64,000 nucleotides of DNA from assembly GCF_018070325.1 (NCBI RefSeq), contig NZ_JAGPXY010000010.1:54660-118659 (forward strand), in the 5' to 3' direction. Under the pieces are notes generated by a model. It was given only the letters and a program-made list of their open reading frames with translations. It was not told where the DNA came from and did no database searches. The first letter of the stretch is position 1; every line of letters starts with the position of its first letter. Shown here one piece after another: positions 33,814 to 42,485 of the stretch. A program made the translations under genes and the position numbers. The DNA comes from Micromonospora sp. H61 (GTDB lineage: Bacteria; Actinomycetota; Actinomycetes; Mycobacteriales; Micromonosporaceae).

Positions 33814-36041
33814 AGTTCACCGACGGGTACTGGCAGCTGCGCCCCGGCGTCAGCGTCCTGCGGCCCGGCACCGTGGAGTCGATCGAGCCGGACGAGCGCG
33901 GCTTCACCGTCTTCGCACCGACCGGTCAGATCACCGGCCGCGGCGACACCCTCAACCGCCCCCTGGTCACGGTCCGCTTCTTCTCCCCCGCCCCCGGCGT
34001 CATCGGGGTGACCATCGCCCACCACACCGGAGGGCTGCCCCGCGAGCCGCACTTCGGGCTGAGCACCGACGAGACGCACCCGGTCACCGTCGACGTCACC
34101 GGGCTCAGCGCGACGCTGACCACCGGCGAGCTGACCGCGCGGGTCGCGCTCATCGACGGGTGGCGGGTCGACTTCCTGCACGGCGACCGGCTGGTCACCG
34201 CGTCCACCGCACGCAGCATCGGCGTCGTCACCGACGCCGAGGGCCGCCGGCACGTACACGAACGGCTCGCCCTCGGCGTCGGTGAGACGGTGTACGGGTT
34301 GGGCGAGCGCTTCGGCCCGTTCGTGAAGAACGGGCAGACCGTCGACATCTGGAACGCCGACGGGGGCACCGCCAGCGAGCAGGCGTACAAGAACGTGCCG
34401 TTCTACCTGAGCAGCGCCGGCTACGGGGTCTTCGTGGACCACCCGGAGCACGTGTCGTTCGAGGTCGGCTCCGAGGTCGTCGCCCAGACCCAGTTCAGCG
34501 TCGAGGGCCAGTCGCTCACCTACTACGTCATCGACGGGCCCCAACCGAAGGACGTGCTGCGCCGGTACACCGCCCTCACCGGCCGTCCGGCCCGGGTCCC
34601 CGCCTGGTCGTACGGCCTCTGGTTGTCCACCTCGTTCACCACCTCGTACGACGAGAAGACGGTGACCGAGTTCGTCGACGGGATGGCCGAGCGCGGGCTG
34701 CCGCTGTCGGTGTTCCACTTCGACTGTTTCTGGATGCGTCAGTTCCACTGGGTCGACTTCGTCTGGGACCCGGCGACCTTCCCCGACCCGGACGGGATGC
34801 TGCGCCGGCTGCACGAACGCGACCTGAAGGTGTGCGTCTGGATCAACCCGTACATCGCGCAGCGCTCGTATCTCTTCGAGGAGGGCCGCGAGGCCGGTTA
34901 CCTGGTGCGCAACCCGGACGGTTCGGTCTGGCAGTGGGACAAGTGGCAGGCCGGCATGGCGCTCGTCGACTTCACCAACCCGGACGCGGTCCGCTGGTTC
35001 ACCGGCAAGCTCAAGGCCCTGCTGGACATGGGCGTCGACTGCTTCAAGACCGACTTCGGCGAGCGCATCCCCACCGACGTGGTGTGGCACGACGGCTCGG
35101 ACCCGCAGCGGATGCACAACTACTACTCGTACCTCTACAACAAGGCGGTCTTCGAGCTGCTGGAGACCGAGCGCGGCGAGGGCGAGGCGGTGCTGTTCGC
35201 CCGCTCGGCCACCGTCGGCGGGCAGCAGTTCCCGGTGCACTGGGGCGGCGACTGCGAGTCGACGTTCGTCGCGATGGCCGAGTCGCTGCGCGGCGGATTG
35301 TCCCTGGCGGCGTCCGGCTTCGGCTACTGGAGCCACGACATCGGCGGCTTCGAGGGCACTCCCGACCCGGCGGTGTTCAAGCGGTGGGTCGCCTTCGGGC
35401 TGCTCTCCTCGCACTCCCGGCTGCACGGGTCCGGCTCGTACCGGGTGCCGTGGGCGTACGACGAGGAGGCCGTGGACGTGCTGCGGCACTTCACCCACCT
35501 CAAGCTCGGCCTGATGCCGTACCTGGCGGCCGCCGCCCAGGAGGCACACCGCGACGGGACGCCGGTGATGCGGCCGATGTTCCTGGAGTTCCCGGACGAC
35601 CCGGCGACGGCGCACCTGGACCGGCAGTACATGCTCGGCCCGGACGTGCTGGTCGCCCCGGTGCTCAGCGCCGACGGCGACGTCACGTACTACGTCCCCG
35701 CGGGCACCTGGACGCACCTGGTCACCGGCGCGCAGGTCACCGGCCCGGCCTGGCTGACCGAGAAGCACGACGTCGACAGCCTGCCGGTGCTGGCCCGACC
35801 GGGCGCGGTCATCCCGTTCGGCTCGCGCACCGACCGACCGGACTACGAGTGGGCCGACGATGTGCGGCTGCGGGTGTACGCACCGACCGAGGGGCAGCGG
35901 ACCCGGGTACGGGTACCGTCACCCGGCAACGGTCCGGGCGCCGAGTTCGACGTGCGCTACGAGGGTGGGACGGCCAGCGCCGAACTGGTGGCCGGCACCT
36001 CGACGGGCTACATCTGCGAGATCCAGGGGACGGAACGATGA
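33810..36041 (+). CDS. yicI: GH31 alpha-xylosidase (YicI type)
   Basis: 743 residues. The YicI hallmarks are present: beta-sandwich N-terminus with [33 protein letters not shown], nucleophile Asp in [12 protein letters not shown] and acid/base Asp in [10 protein letters not shown]. In this subfamily the [13 protein letters not shown] motif separates alpha-xylosidases from alpha-glucosidases. It removes alpha-1,6-xylose from isoprimeverose or longer xyloglucan fragments. No signal peptide, so hydrolysis is cytoplasmic after uptake. GTG start 33810 overlaps the permease stop; its own stop overlaps the GH1 start (ATGA). Confidence 0.93.
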   Translation: MKFTDGYWQLRPGVSVLRPGTVESIEPDERGFTVFAPTGQITGRGDTLNRPLVTVRFFSPAPGVIGVTIAHHTGGLPREPHFGLSTDETHPVTVDVTGLSATLTTGELTARVALIDGWRVDFLHGDRLVTASTARSIGVVTDAEGRRHVHERLALGVGETVYGLGERFGPFVKNGQTVDIWNADGGTASEQAYKNVPFYLSSAGYGVFVDHPEHVSFEVGSEVVAQTQFSVEGQSLTYYVIDGPQPKDVLRRYTALTGRPARVPAWSYGLWLSTSFTTSYDEKTVTEFVDGMAERGLPLSVFHFDCFWMRQFHWVDFVWDPATFPDPDGMLRRLHERDLKVCVWINPYIAQRSYLFEEGREAGYLVRNPDGSVWQWDKWQAGMALVDFTNPDAVRWFTGKLKALLDMGVDCFKTDFGERIPTDVVWHDGSDPQRMHNYYSYLYNKAVFELLETERGEGEAVLFARSATVGGQQFPVHWGGDCESTFVAMAESLRGGLSLAASGFGYWSHDIGGFEGTPDPAVFKRWVAFGLLSSHSRLHGSGSYRVPWAYDEEAVDVLRHFTHLKLGLMPYLAAAAQEAHRDGTPVMRPMFLEFPDDPATAHLDRQYMLGPDVLVAPVLSADGDVTYYVPAGTWTHLVTGAQVTGPAWLTEKHDVDSLPVLARPGAVIPFGSRTDRPDYEWADDVRLRVYAPTEGQRTRVRVPSPGNGPGAEFDVRYEGGTASAELVAGTSTGYICEIQGTER

Positions 36042-37447
36042 CGCAACACCACTTCCCGGAGAGCTTCGTCTGGGGCTCGGCGACCGCCGCGTACCAGATC
36101 GAGGGCGCGGCGACCGAGGACGGGCGCGGACCGTCCATCTGGGACACCTACAGCCACACACCGGGTCGGACCCTCAACGGCGACACCGGTGACGTGGCCG
36201 CCGACCACTACCACCGGTGGGCCGACGACCTCGGCCACATCGCCGACCTGGGGCTCGGCGCGTACCGGTTCTCCATCTCCTGGCCCCGGGTGCAGCCGGG
36301 CGGCTCCGGCCGGTTCAACCAGGCCGGCATCGACTTCTACTCGCGGCTGGTGGACGGGCTGCTGGAGCGGGGCGTCCGCCCGGTGGCCACCATGTACCAC
36401 TGGGACCTGCCGCAGGAGTTGGAGGACGCTGGCGGGTGGGCGGCGCGGGAGACCGCGTTGCGCTTCCAGGAGTACGCGGCGGGCATCGTCGGCGCGCTGG
36501 GTGACCGGGTGCACACCTGGACGACGCTCAACGAGCCGTGGTGCTCCGCGTACCTGGGCTACGCCTCCGGCGTGCACGCGCCGGGTCGGACCGAGCCGGC
36601 GGCGGCGCTGGCCGCGGTGCACCACCTCAACCTCGCGCACGGCCTGGCCGGTCGGGTGGTCCGGGAGCTTGCCCCGTCCGCCGAGCTGTCGGTGACGCTG
36701 AACCTGCACGTCATCCGGGGCGCGTCCGACTCGGCCGCCGACCAGGACGCGGTCCGGCGGATCGACGCGTTGGCGAACCGGGCGTTCCTCGGCCCGATGC
36801 TGGACGGGGAGTACCCGGCCGACCTGCTGGCCGACACCGCCTCCGTCACCGACTGGTCGTTCGTCCGGGAGGGCGACGAGAAGCTGATAGCGGTGCCGCT
36901 GGACGTGCTCGGGGTCAACTACTACTCCAGCACCCTGGTCCGGGCCTGGGACGGGGTGTCGGCCCGCTCCGACGCCGACGGGCACGGTGCGTCGACGTCG
37001 ACGCCGTGGGTCGCCGCGGAGAACGTCGACTTCCTGCCGCAGCCCGGCCCGTACACGGCGATGGGTTGGAACATCGACCCGCCGGCGCTGACCGAGCTGC
37101 TGCTGCGCCTCCAGCGTGAATACCCCAGCCAGCCCATGATGATCACCGAGAATGGCGCGGCGTTCGACGATGTGGTGTCGGCCGACGGCCGGATCCACGA
37201 CGACCGGCGGATCGACTACCTGCGTCGGCACATCGGCGCGATGGCCGACGCCCTCGCGCAGGGCGCGGACGTGCGCGGCTACTTCGTCTGGTCGTTGCTG
37301 GACAACTTCGAGTGGGGCTACGGCTACGACCGTCGCTTCGGCATCATCCGGGTCGACTACGACACCCAGGTACGCACCTGGAAGGACAGCGCCCACTGGT
37401 ACCAGCGCCTCGCCGCCACCGGGCAGCTGGACCAGGCCGCGAAGTAG
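36038..37447 (+). CDS. GH1 beta-glucosidase
   Basis: 469 residues, GH1 TIM barrel. Signature [10 protein letters not shown] near the N-terminus, acid/base Glu in TLNEPW, nucleophile Glu in ITENGAAF, and the C-terminal [13 protein letters not shown]. Hydrolyses beta-1,4-linked glucose from cello- or xylogluco-oligosaccharides. Overlap with the GH31 gene (ATGA) points to stepwise removal of xylose by GH31, then glucose by GH1. Last gene of the operon; a palindromic repeat follows. Confidence 0.93.
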   Translation: MTQHHFPESFVWGSATAAYQIEGAATEDGRGPSIWDTYSHTPGRTLNGDTGDVAADHYHRWADDLGHIADLGLGAYRFSISWPRVQPGGSGRFNQAGIDFYSRLVDGLLERGVRPVATMYHWDLPQELEDAGGWAARETALRFQEYAAGIVGALGDRVHTWTTLNEPWCSAYLGYASGVHAPGRTEPAAALAAVHHLNLAHGLAGRVVRELAPSAELSVTLNLHVIRGASDSAADQDAVRRIDALANRAFLGPMLDGEYPADLLADTASVTDWSFVREGDEKLIAVPLDVLGVNYYSSTLVRAWDGVSARSDADGHGASTSTPWVAAENVDFLPQPGPYTAMGWNIDPPALTELLLRLQREYPSQPMMITENGAAFDDVVSADGRIHDDRRIDYLRRHIGAMADALAQGADVRGYFVWSLLDNFEWGYGYDRRFGIIRVDYDTQVRTWKDSAHWYQRLAATGQLDQAAK

Positions 37448-37503
37448 GCGCACCGCCGGGCGGCCTCGGTAACGGGGCTGCCCGGCGCACATCCACCCTC
37501 CCG

Positions 37504-37572
37504 CGATCTTGCACTTACTGCCCCGACATTCAGGGCATGCCACACGTATCGGCGACAGAAACTGCAAGATCG
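37504..37572. repeat. Dispersed palindromic repeat, copy 2
   Basis: 69 bp from CGATCTTGCA to TGCAAGATCG, in the same orientation as copy 1 at 29241-29310. It lies between the convergent GH1 and MobA-like genes and probably folds into a stem that serves both as terminator. Confidence 0.85.
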
Positions 37573-37584
37573 CGCGGAGCGGCG

Positions 37585-38214
37585 CTAGACGCCGACGCGC
37601 TGTGGCGGGACCGTGAGCCCGTAGAGCTCCATCAGCTCCGGGGTGTCGATCCGGCTGCCGTCGGCAACCGAGTCGCAGGCGATGTCGACGATCTGGTCCT
37701 TGTGCGCCAACAGGTACGGCCGGGCGCCCACGTCGGCGCTGGCCAGGGTGGCGATACCGGGCCAGTGCCGGCGACCGAACAGCATCGGATAGCCGCGCAA
37801 CCCGTCGTAGGTGGCGCAGACCAGCACGTCCGGGTACGGCAGCGCGGCCACCCGGCTGACCGCCGTGGCGGTCAGGCCCGGCATGTCGACCGGGACCACC
37901 ACCACCGCCTCGATCCCCTCGTCGTCCATGGCGGCCAGGCCGGCCCGGATGGACGAGCCAACTCCGGTGCCCCACGCCTTGTTGATCACAACGGTGGCCT
38001 TGCCCAGGTCGGCGGTCTCCCGGACCTGCTCGGCGGCAGCGCCCAGGACGACCACGATCTGCTCGCAGCCCGCCTCGGTCATCGTGTCGATCATCTGATT
38101 CACCAGGGGCTTGTCGCCCTGGTGCAGCAGCGCCTCGGGACCACCGATCCGTCGTCCCCCGCCTGCGGCGATGATCATTCCTGCGATCCGGTTCAGCTGC
38201 GCCCCCTCCAGCAC
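37585..38214 (-). CDS. MobA/MocA-like nucleotidyltransferase family protein
   Basis: About 209 residues. GT-A nucleotidyltransferase fold with the N-terminal G-rich loop IIAAGGGRRIGGPEALL, then VVINKAWGTGVGSSIRAGL and the metal-binding VVVPVDMPGL. This is the molybdenum-cofactor cytidylyltransferase (MocA)-like group. The Lys normally found in the GGPKAL part is Glu here. Start uncertain: GTG 38214 or ATG 38178. No other molybdenum-cofactor gene is nearby. Ends 13 bp from the palindromic repeat. Confidence 0.75.
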   Translation of the reverse strand: MLEGAQLNRIAGMIIAAGGGRRIGGPEALLHQGDKPLVNQMIDTMTEAGCEQIVVVLGAAAEQVRETADLGKATVVINKAWGTGVGSSIRAGLAAMDDEGIEAVVVVPVDMPGLTATAVSRVAALPYPDVLVCATYDGLRGYPMLFGRRHWPGIATLASADVGARPYLLAHKDQIVDIACDSVADGSRIDTPELMELYGLTVPPQRVGV

Positions 38215-38368
38215 GGGACGGACCGTGACAGTTCCGTCCCCTCCTACGGACACTGCAACGAGGAGGGCCAGCCGGGGGTGGCGGGGCGAAAAGGAGAAAT
38301 AGCACAACCGTTACACGACCGGCATCCGCCGACACGCCTACCGGATGATCATCGAGAAGAGTCAGCCA

Positions 38369-38860
38369 TCAACCCGACTCCCCGGACATTGCGACCGCGG
38401 TGCCGCCCCAACGCTGGGGCACCCATCGCGCCACCCAGCCGAGGCCGCGTGCGGTGAGCGCGTACAGGACCACCGGAGCAACGATCAGCAGCACGGCGAT
38501 TCCCGCGACCAGAGGCACGTAGCCGGCGGACACCCCGCTGGCAATCGCCCCGGCCACGGCGTACCCGGCGGCCAGGACGACCGCGACGAGCGCGGCCAGC
38601 ACCACCACCCGGCCGGTCCCCCGATGCCGGCCGACGGCCTCCCCGACCGCCACAGCCGGCAGGAAGAGCAGGGGAATCAAGACCACGCCGAGCACCGCGG
38701 CGATCAAGACGAGCATCGGCCCGGCCAGCGGGCCACCCACACCCGAGCCGGTGGCCAACGCGTACGCGAGCAGACCGAGGTAGCCCAGGACCGCCTCGGC
38801 GACGAGGGCCAGGCAGGCGGCGACCATCCCGGCCAGATGACGGATGACTCCGACGACCAT
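38369..38860 (-). CDS. Integral membrane protein, unknown function
   Basis: 163 residues, four predicted membrane helices (about 8-34, 48-70, 84-104, 112-136), ending in a basic tail with Trp. No recognised family; Gly/Val/Ala/Leu make up most of it. ATG 38858-38860 follows GGGAGGGT. It sits between the polymerase gene and the MobA-like gene, all on the minus strand but with gaps of 91 and 154 bp, so co-transcription is not certain. Confidence 0.65.
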   Translation of the reverse strand: MVVGVIRHLAGMVAACLALVAEAVLGYLGLLAYALATGSGVGGPLAGPMLVLIAAVLGVVLIPLLFLPAVAVGEAVGRHRGTGRVVVLAALVAVVLAAGYAVAGAIASGVSAGYVPLVAGIAVLLIVAPVVLYALTARGLGWVARWVPQRWGGTAVAMSGESG

Positions 38861-38951
38861 GGGGCACCCTCCCATTCCGACGGCGGCACGACCGCATGAG
38901 ACTAACCGGGGCACCGCCCCGGGGTGTCTCCCGCTTGAGTTGGCCCGCAGG

Positions 38952-40631
38952 TCAGGCCGCGTCGGCGTAGCAGTCGACGATGGACAGGTCCAGTGGGAAC
39001 CGGACCGGCGTCGCACCGAAGAGCAACGCGGATGCGCGCTCGCCCGACCGATTGACGGCCTCGGCGACTGCGTCCGCCTGATCGGCGGGCGCGTGCACGA
39101 CCACCTCGTCGTGCTGGAAGAAGACCAGCTCGGCGTCCGTGCCGGACAGCTCCGTCCGCAGCGTGGCCAGCAACGTGGAGGCCCACTCCGCAGCAGTGGC
39201 CTGGATGACGAAGTTGCGGGTGAAGCGCCCCCGGGACCGGGCGGCACGCGCCCTCGGACTGTGCGGGTCACCCGCCCCCTCCGGGTCGGAGGGCTCGTCG
39301 TCGAGATCACCGAACCCGGCCGAGCCGGGCGGACAGGTCCGCCCCAACCACGACCGCACCAGCCCACCGTTCTCACCGGTCCGCGCCGCCGCCTCGACGT
39401 ACCCGAACGCCGTCGGGTAGCTGCGCTTCAGCACCGCCAACGCGGGCACCGCGGCCCCGCCGGTCTGCCCGTACATCGCGCCGAGCAGGGCCACCTTGGC
39501 CTTGGCCCGGTCACCGCCGAACGAATCCCGGGCCAGGGCCGCGTAGAGGTCACCGGCACCGCCCGCCGCCGCCAACCGCGCGTCGCCGGAGACCGCGGCC
39601 AGCACCCGAGGCTCCAACTGGCCGGCGTCGGCGACCACCAACCGCCAGCCCGGATCGGCCACCACCGCCCGCCGGATCACCTTGGGGATCTGCAACGCGC
39701 CACCACCCCGGGTGGCCCATCGGCCGGAGACGACGCCGGCCGGCACGTACTCCGGTTGGAACCGGCCGCCCCGCGCCCACTGATCGAGCCAGGACCAGCC
39801 GTGCGCCGTCCAGATCCGGTAGAGCTCCTTGTATTCCAGCACCAGCGGCACCGCCGGATGGTCCACCCCGCGCAGCACCCAGGCCCGGGTGTTGGGCAGC
39901 TCCACCCCGACCCGGGCGAACGCCTTCAGCAGCTCCGCCGGAGAGTCGGTGTGCAGGCCGCGTACGCCGAGCGCGTCGGCGATCCGGGCGGCCAGCTCGG
40001 CGAGTCGGCGTGGCGGACCACCGACCGGGGACGCCTCGCCCAGCAGCTCGTGCAGGATCTCGTTGTGCACGTCGGCACGCCAGGGCAGCCCGGCGACGCC
40101 CATCTCCGCCGCGATCAGCGCGCCGGCCGACTCCGCGGCCACCAGCAACCGGAAGCGGCCGGGGTGCTCGGTCGCGGCGACGCGGGTGAGCTGGTCGGCG
40201 TACACCTGGGTCAGTGCCTCGATGCCCGGGCCCGGCGGACCGGGCACTGTGTCGAAGAGCGCGCCCTGCCCGTGCCCGGGCGGTGCGGCGGCGCGCGGCG
40301 GCGGGTCGGGCGGCACCGCCGCACCGGTCAGCCGGGCCCAGGCGGCGGCCAGCGAGCGGGGCTCACCCCAGCGGCCCACGTGCCCGAGCAGCAACGCCTC
40401 GGTCAACTCCACGTCGTGACACCGATCGACCCGGACGCCGGCGCGCAGCAGCGTCGGGTAGACCGCCGTGGCCGTCGACCAGACCCAGCGCGGGTGCTCG
40501 GCGGCCTCGCGGGCGGCGACCGCGGCGACCAGATCGGTGACGACCTCGGGCGGCCCGGTCGGCCGGCCGGTGGCGTCCAGCGGGCACAGCACTCCCCCAC
40601 CCCGCTCGTCGGACACCACCGCCACCAGCAC
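38952..40631 (-). CDS. Family A DNA polymerase, actinobacterial exonuclease/polymerase type
   Basis: 559 residues, shorter than PolA because it lacks the 5' nuclease. Polymerase motif A reads VVADAGQLEPRVLAA (catalytic Asp and steric-gate Glu kept, the Tyr and Ser around it lost), motif B RAKAKVALLGAMYGQ (Arg, Lys and Tyr kept, the usual Phe is Leu), motif C FQHDEVVVHA. The N-terminal domain has an RNase H-like outline, but I cannot find the D-x-E exonuclease residues, so proofreading is doubtful. Known as a second, non-essential family A polymerase in actinomycetes; likely role in repair. GTG 40631 is the first start in the frame. Confidence 0.82.
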   Translation of the reverse strand: MLVAVVSDERGGGVLCPLDATGRPTGPPEVVTDLVAAVAAREAAEHPRWVWSTATAVYPTLLRAGVRVDRCHDVELTEALLLGHVGRWGEPRSLAAAWARLTGAAVPPDPPPRAAAPPGHGQGALFDTVPGPPGPGIEALTQVYADQLTRVAATEHPGRFRLLVAAESAGALIAAEMGVAGLPWRADVHNEILHELLGEASPVGGPPRRLAELAARIADALGVRGLHTDSPAELLKAFARVGVELPNTRAWVLRGVDHPAVPLVLEYKELYRIWTAHGWSWLDQWARGGRFQPEYVPAGVVSGRWATRGGGALQIPKVIRRAVVADPGWRLVVADAGQLEPRVLAAVSGDARLAAAGGAGDLYAALARDSFGGDRAKAKVALLGAMYGQTGGAAVPALAVLKRSYPTAFGYVEAAARTGENGGLVRSWLGRTCPPGSAGFGDLDDEPSDPEGAGDPHSPRARAARSRGRFTRNFVIQATAAEWASTLLATLRTELSGTDAELVFFQHDEVVVHAPADQADAVAEAVNRSGERASALLFGATPVRFPLDLSIVDCYADAA

Positions 40632-40727
40632 GAACGTGATTCTGCCTCTCCCGTCCGACAGAAACGGAGGCGCACCTCACCATGATCGGGTCGGTGGGGT
40701 GTCGGGGCCGGTCGGTAGCGTGATCGG

Positions 40728-42485
40728 GTGCCTCCGCAGATCCCGCATCCCGATCCTGGCACCCCCGACGCCCGCGGTCCGATGCGCTACCTCTGGTGGC
40801 TGGTCCGCTGCCAACCCTGGCGGGTGCTGCGCGGCAGCCTGATCGGCACGGCCTGGATGATCGGGCTCTCGGTGCGGCCATACCTGATCGCCCGCGCCGT
40901 CGACGACGGGCTGCGCGGACGCGACACCCAGGCCCTGGCGCTCTGGGTCGCGGCGATCGTCGTCGCCGGCGTGGGCCTGTCCTACCTGGGCATCATGCGG
41001 CACCGCACGATGACCTTCCTCCGGGAGGACGCCAAGGCTCGCTCGGCGGAGGTTCTGCTGCGCCATCTGTCCCGCATCGGCGCGGTGCTGCCCCGCCGGG
41101 TCGGGGCGGGCGAGGTGTCCACCATCGGCGGCTCCGACATCGACTGGACGGCGCAGGTGCTGACGCTGACCGGGCCGGGCGTCGGCGCGGTTGTCGCGTA
41201 CGGCGTGATCGCCGTGGTGCTCTGGTCGATCTCCCCGATGCTCGCGTTCTGCGTGCTGGTGGGGGTGCCGGTCGTCGGTCTGATCGTGGGGCCGCTGCTG
41301 CGCCGCCTGGAGCAGGTCGAGTCGGTCTACCGCCGGCAACAGGGCGCGCTCACCGCCCGCTCCGGTGACATCGTGGCCGGGCTGCGGGTGCTCGCCGGGG
41401 TGGGCGGCCGGGACCTGTTCGCCCGGCGGTACGCGGCCCGGTCCCAGGAGCTACGCGCCGAGGGCTACCGGGTCGGCGCTGTCAACAGCTGGATCGACGC
41501 GGCGACGGTCGCCATCCCCGGGTTGTTCCTGGCGGCGGTGGTGTGGCTGACGGCCCGGATGGCGGTGACCGGTGACGTCACGATCGGCGAGTTGGTGGCC
41601 GTCTACGGCTACGTGGCGACCCTGATCGTGCCGGTCTGGTTTCTGCTGGAGGGCAGTTACCAGCTCATCCGCGGTCGGGTCGCCGCCCGACGGATCACCG
41701 ACCTGCTCAACGTGACACCGGACGACGTCGGTGGCCCGGGCCGCCGGTGGCCGGGCGCCGTACCCGAGGCACGCCGGCCGGACGAGCTGGCCGCGCCGGA
41801 CGGCCCGGCCGACCTGCACGACCCGGTGACCGGCCTGACCGTGCGCGCCGGCCAGCTGACCGCGGTGGCGGCAGACGACCCGGCGGCGGCCGTGGCGTTG
41901 GCCGACCGGCTCGGCCGGTACGTCGCCAGCGACGTCACCTGGGGCGACGTGCCGCTGCGCGAGGTCGCCCTGGACGAGGTCCGCGCGCGGATCCTCGTCG
42001 CCGACCACGACTCCTACCTCTTCGCCGGCACGCTGCGCGACATCCTGCGCGCCGGCGCCGACGACGACGAACGGATCGACGCCGCCCTGCGGACCGCCTC
42101 GGCGCAGGACGTCGTCGACGCCCTGCCCTCCGGGCTGGACACCCCGATCGACGCCCGAGCCCGCACGCTCTCCGGCGGTCAACGCCAACGGCTGCGCCTG
42201 GCCCGGGCGCTGAGCAGCGAACCGGAGGTGCTGATCCTCGTCGACCCGACGTCGGCGGTGGACGCGCACACCGAGGCACGGATCGCCGAGCGGCTGCGGG
42301 CCGCGCGGGCCGGGCGGACCACAGTGGTGATCGCCACGTCGCCGCTGCTGCTCGGCCGGGCCGACCTGGTCACGCTTCTGAGCGCCGGCCGGATCACCGC
42401 CACCGGCAGCCACGCCGACCTGCTCGACGACGACCCGGCCTACCGGCACCTGGTGGCCCGCGGCAGCGAGGAGGCGTACCGGTGA
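40728..42485 (+). CDS. ABC exporter half-transporter with degenerate ATP site
   Basis: 585 residues; six-helix exporter domain (about 20-320), then a nucleotide-binding domain. The LSGGQRQRL signature is intact, but the Walker A loop is gone (AVAADDPAAAVALADRL stands in its place), the Q-loop Gln is lost (VADHDSYLFAGT), Walker B has no catalytic Glu (ILVDPTSAVD) and the H-loop His is lost (VIATSPLLL). It therefore gives its signature to the partner's ATP site but cannot hydrolyse ATP at its own. The next gene overlaps by 4 bp (GTGA) and supplies the active Walker motifs. Substrate unknown. Confidence 0.9.
   Translation: MPPQIPHPDPGTPDARGPMRYLWWLVRCQPWRVLRGSLIGTAWMIGLSVRPYLIARAVDDGLRGRDTQALALWVAAIVVAGVGLSYLGIMRHRTMTFLREDAKARSAEVLLRHLSRIGAVLPRRVGAGEVSTIGGSDIDWTAQVLTLTGPGVGAVVAYGVIAVVLWSISPMLAFCVLVGVPVVGLIVGPLLRRLEQVESVYRRQQGALTARSGDIVAGLRVLAGVGGRDLFARRYAARSQELRAEGYRVGAVNSWIDAATVAIPGLFLAAVVWLTARMAVTGDVTIGELVAVYGYVATLIVPVWFLLEGSYQLIRGRVAARRITDLLNVTPDDVGGPGRRWPGAVPEARRPDELAAPDGPADLHDPVTGLTVRAGQLTAVAADDPAAAVALADRLGRYVASDVTWGDVPLREVALDEVRARILVADHDSYLFAGTLRDILRAGADDDERIDAALRTASAQDVVDALPSGLDTPIDARARTLSGGQRQRLRLARALSSEPEVLILVDPTSAVDAHTEARIAERLRAARAGRTTVVIATSPLLLGRADLVTLLSAGRITATGSHADLLDDDPAYRHLVARGSEEAYR

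Noticed and set aside
33387..35768. Minus-strand frame of 793 codons opposite the permease 2 and GH31 genes
   Set aside because: Shadow of the coding strand; no recognisable domain.
36008..38335. Minus-strand frame of 775 codons across the GH1 gene and the MobA-like gene
   Set aside because: Runs antisense to GH1 and in another frame across the MobA-like gene; Arg/Gly/Val-rich with no domain.
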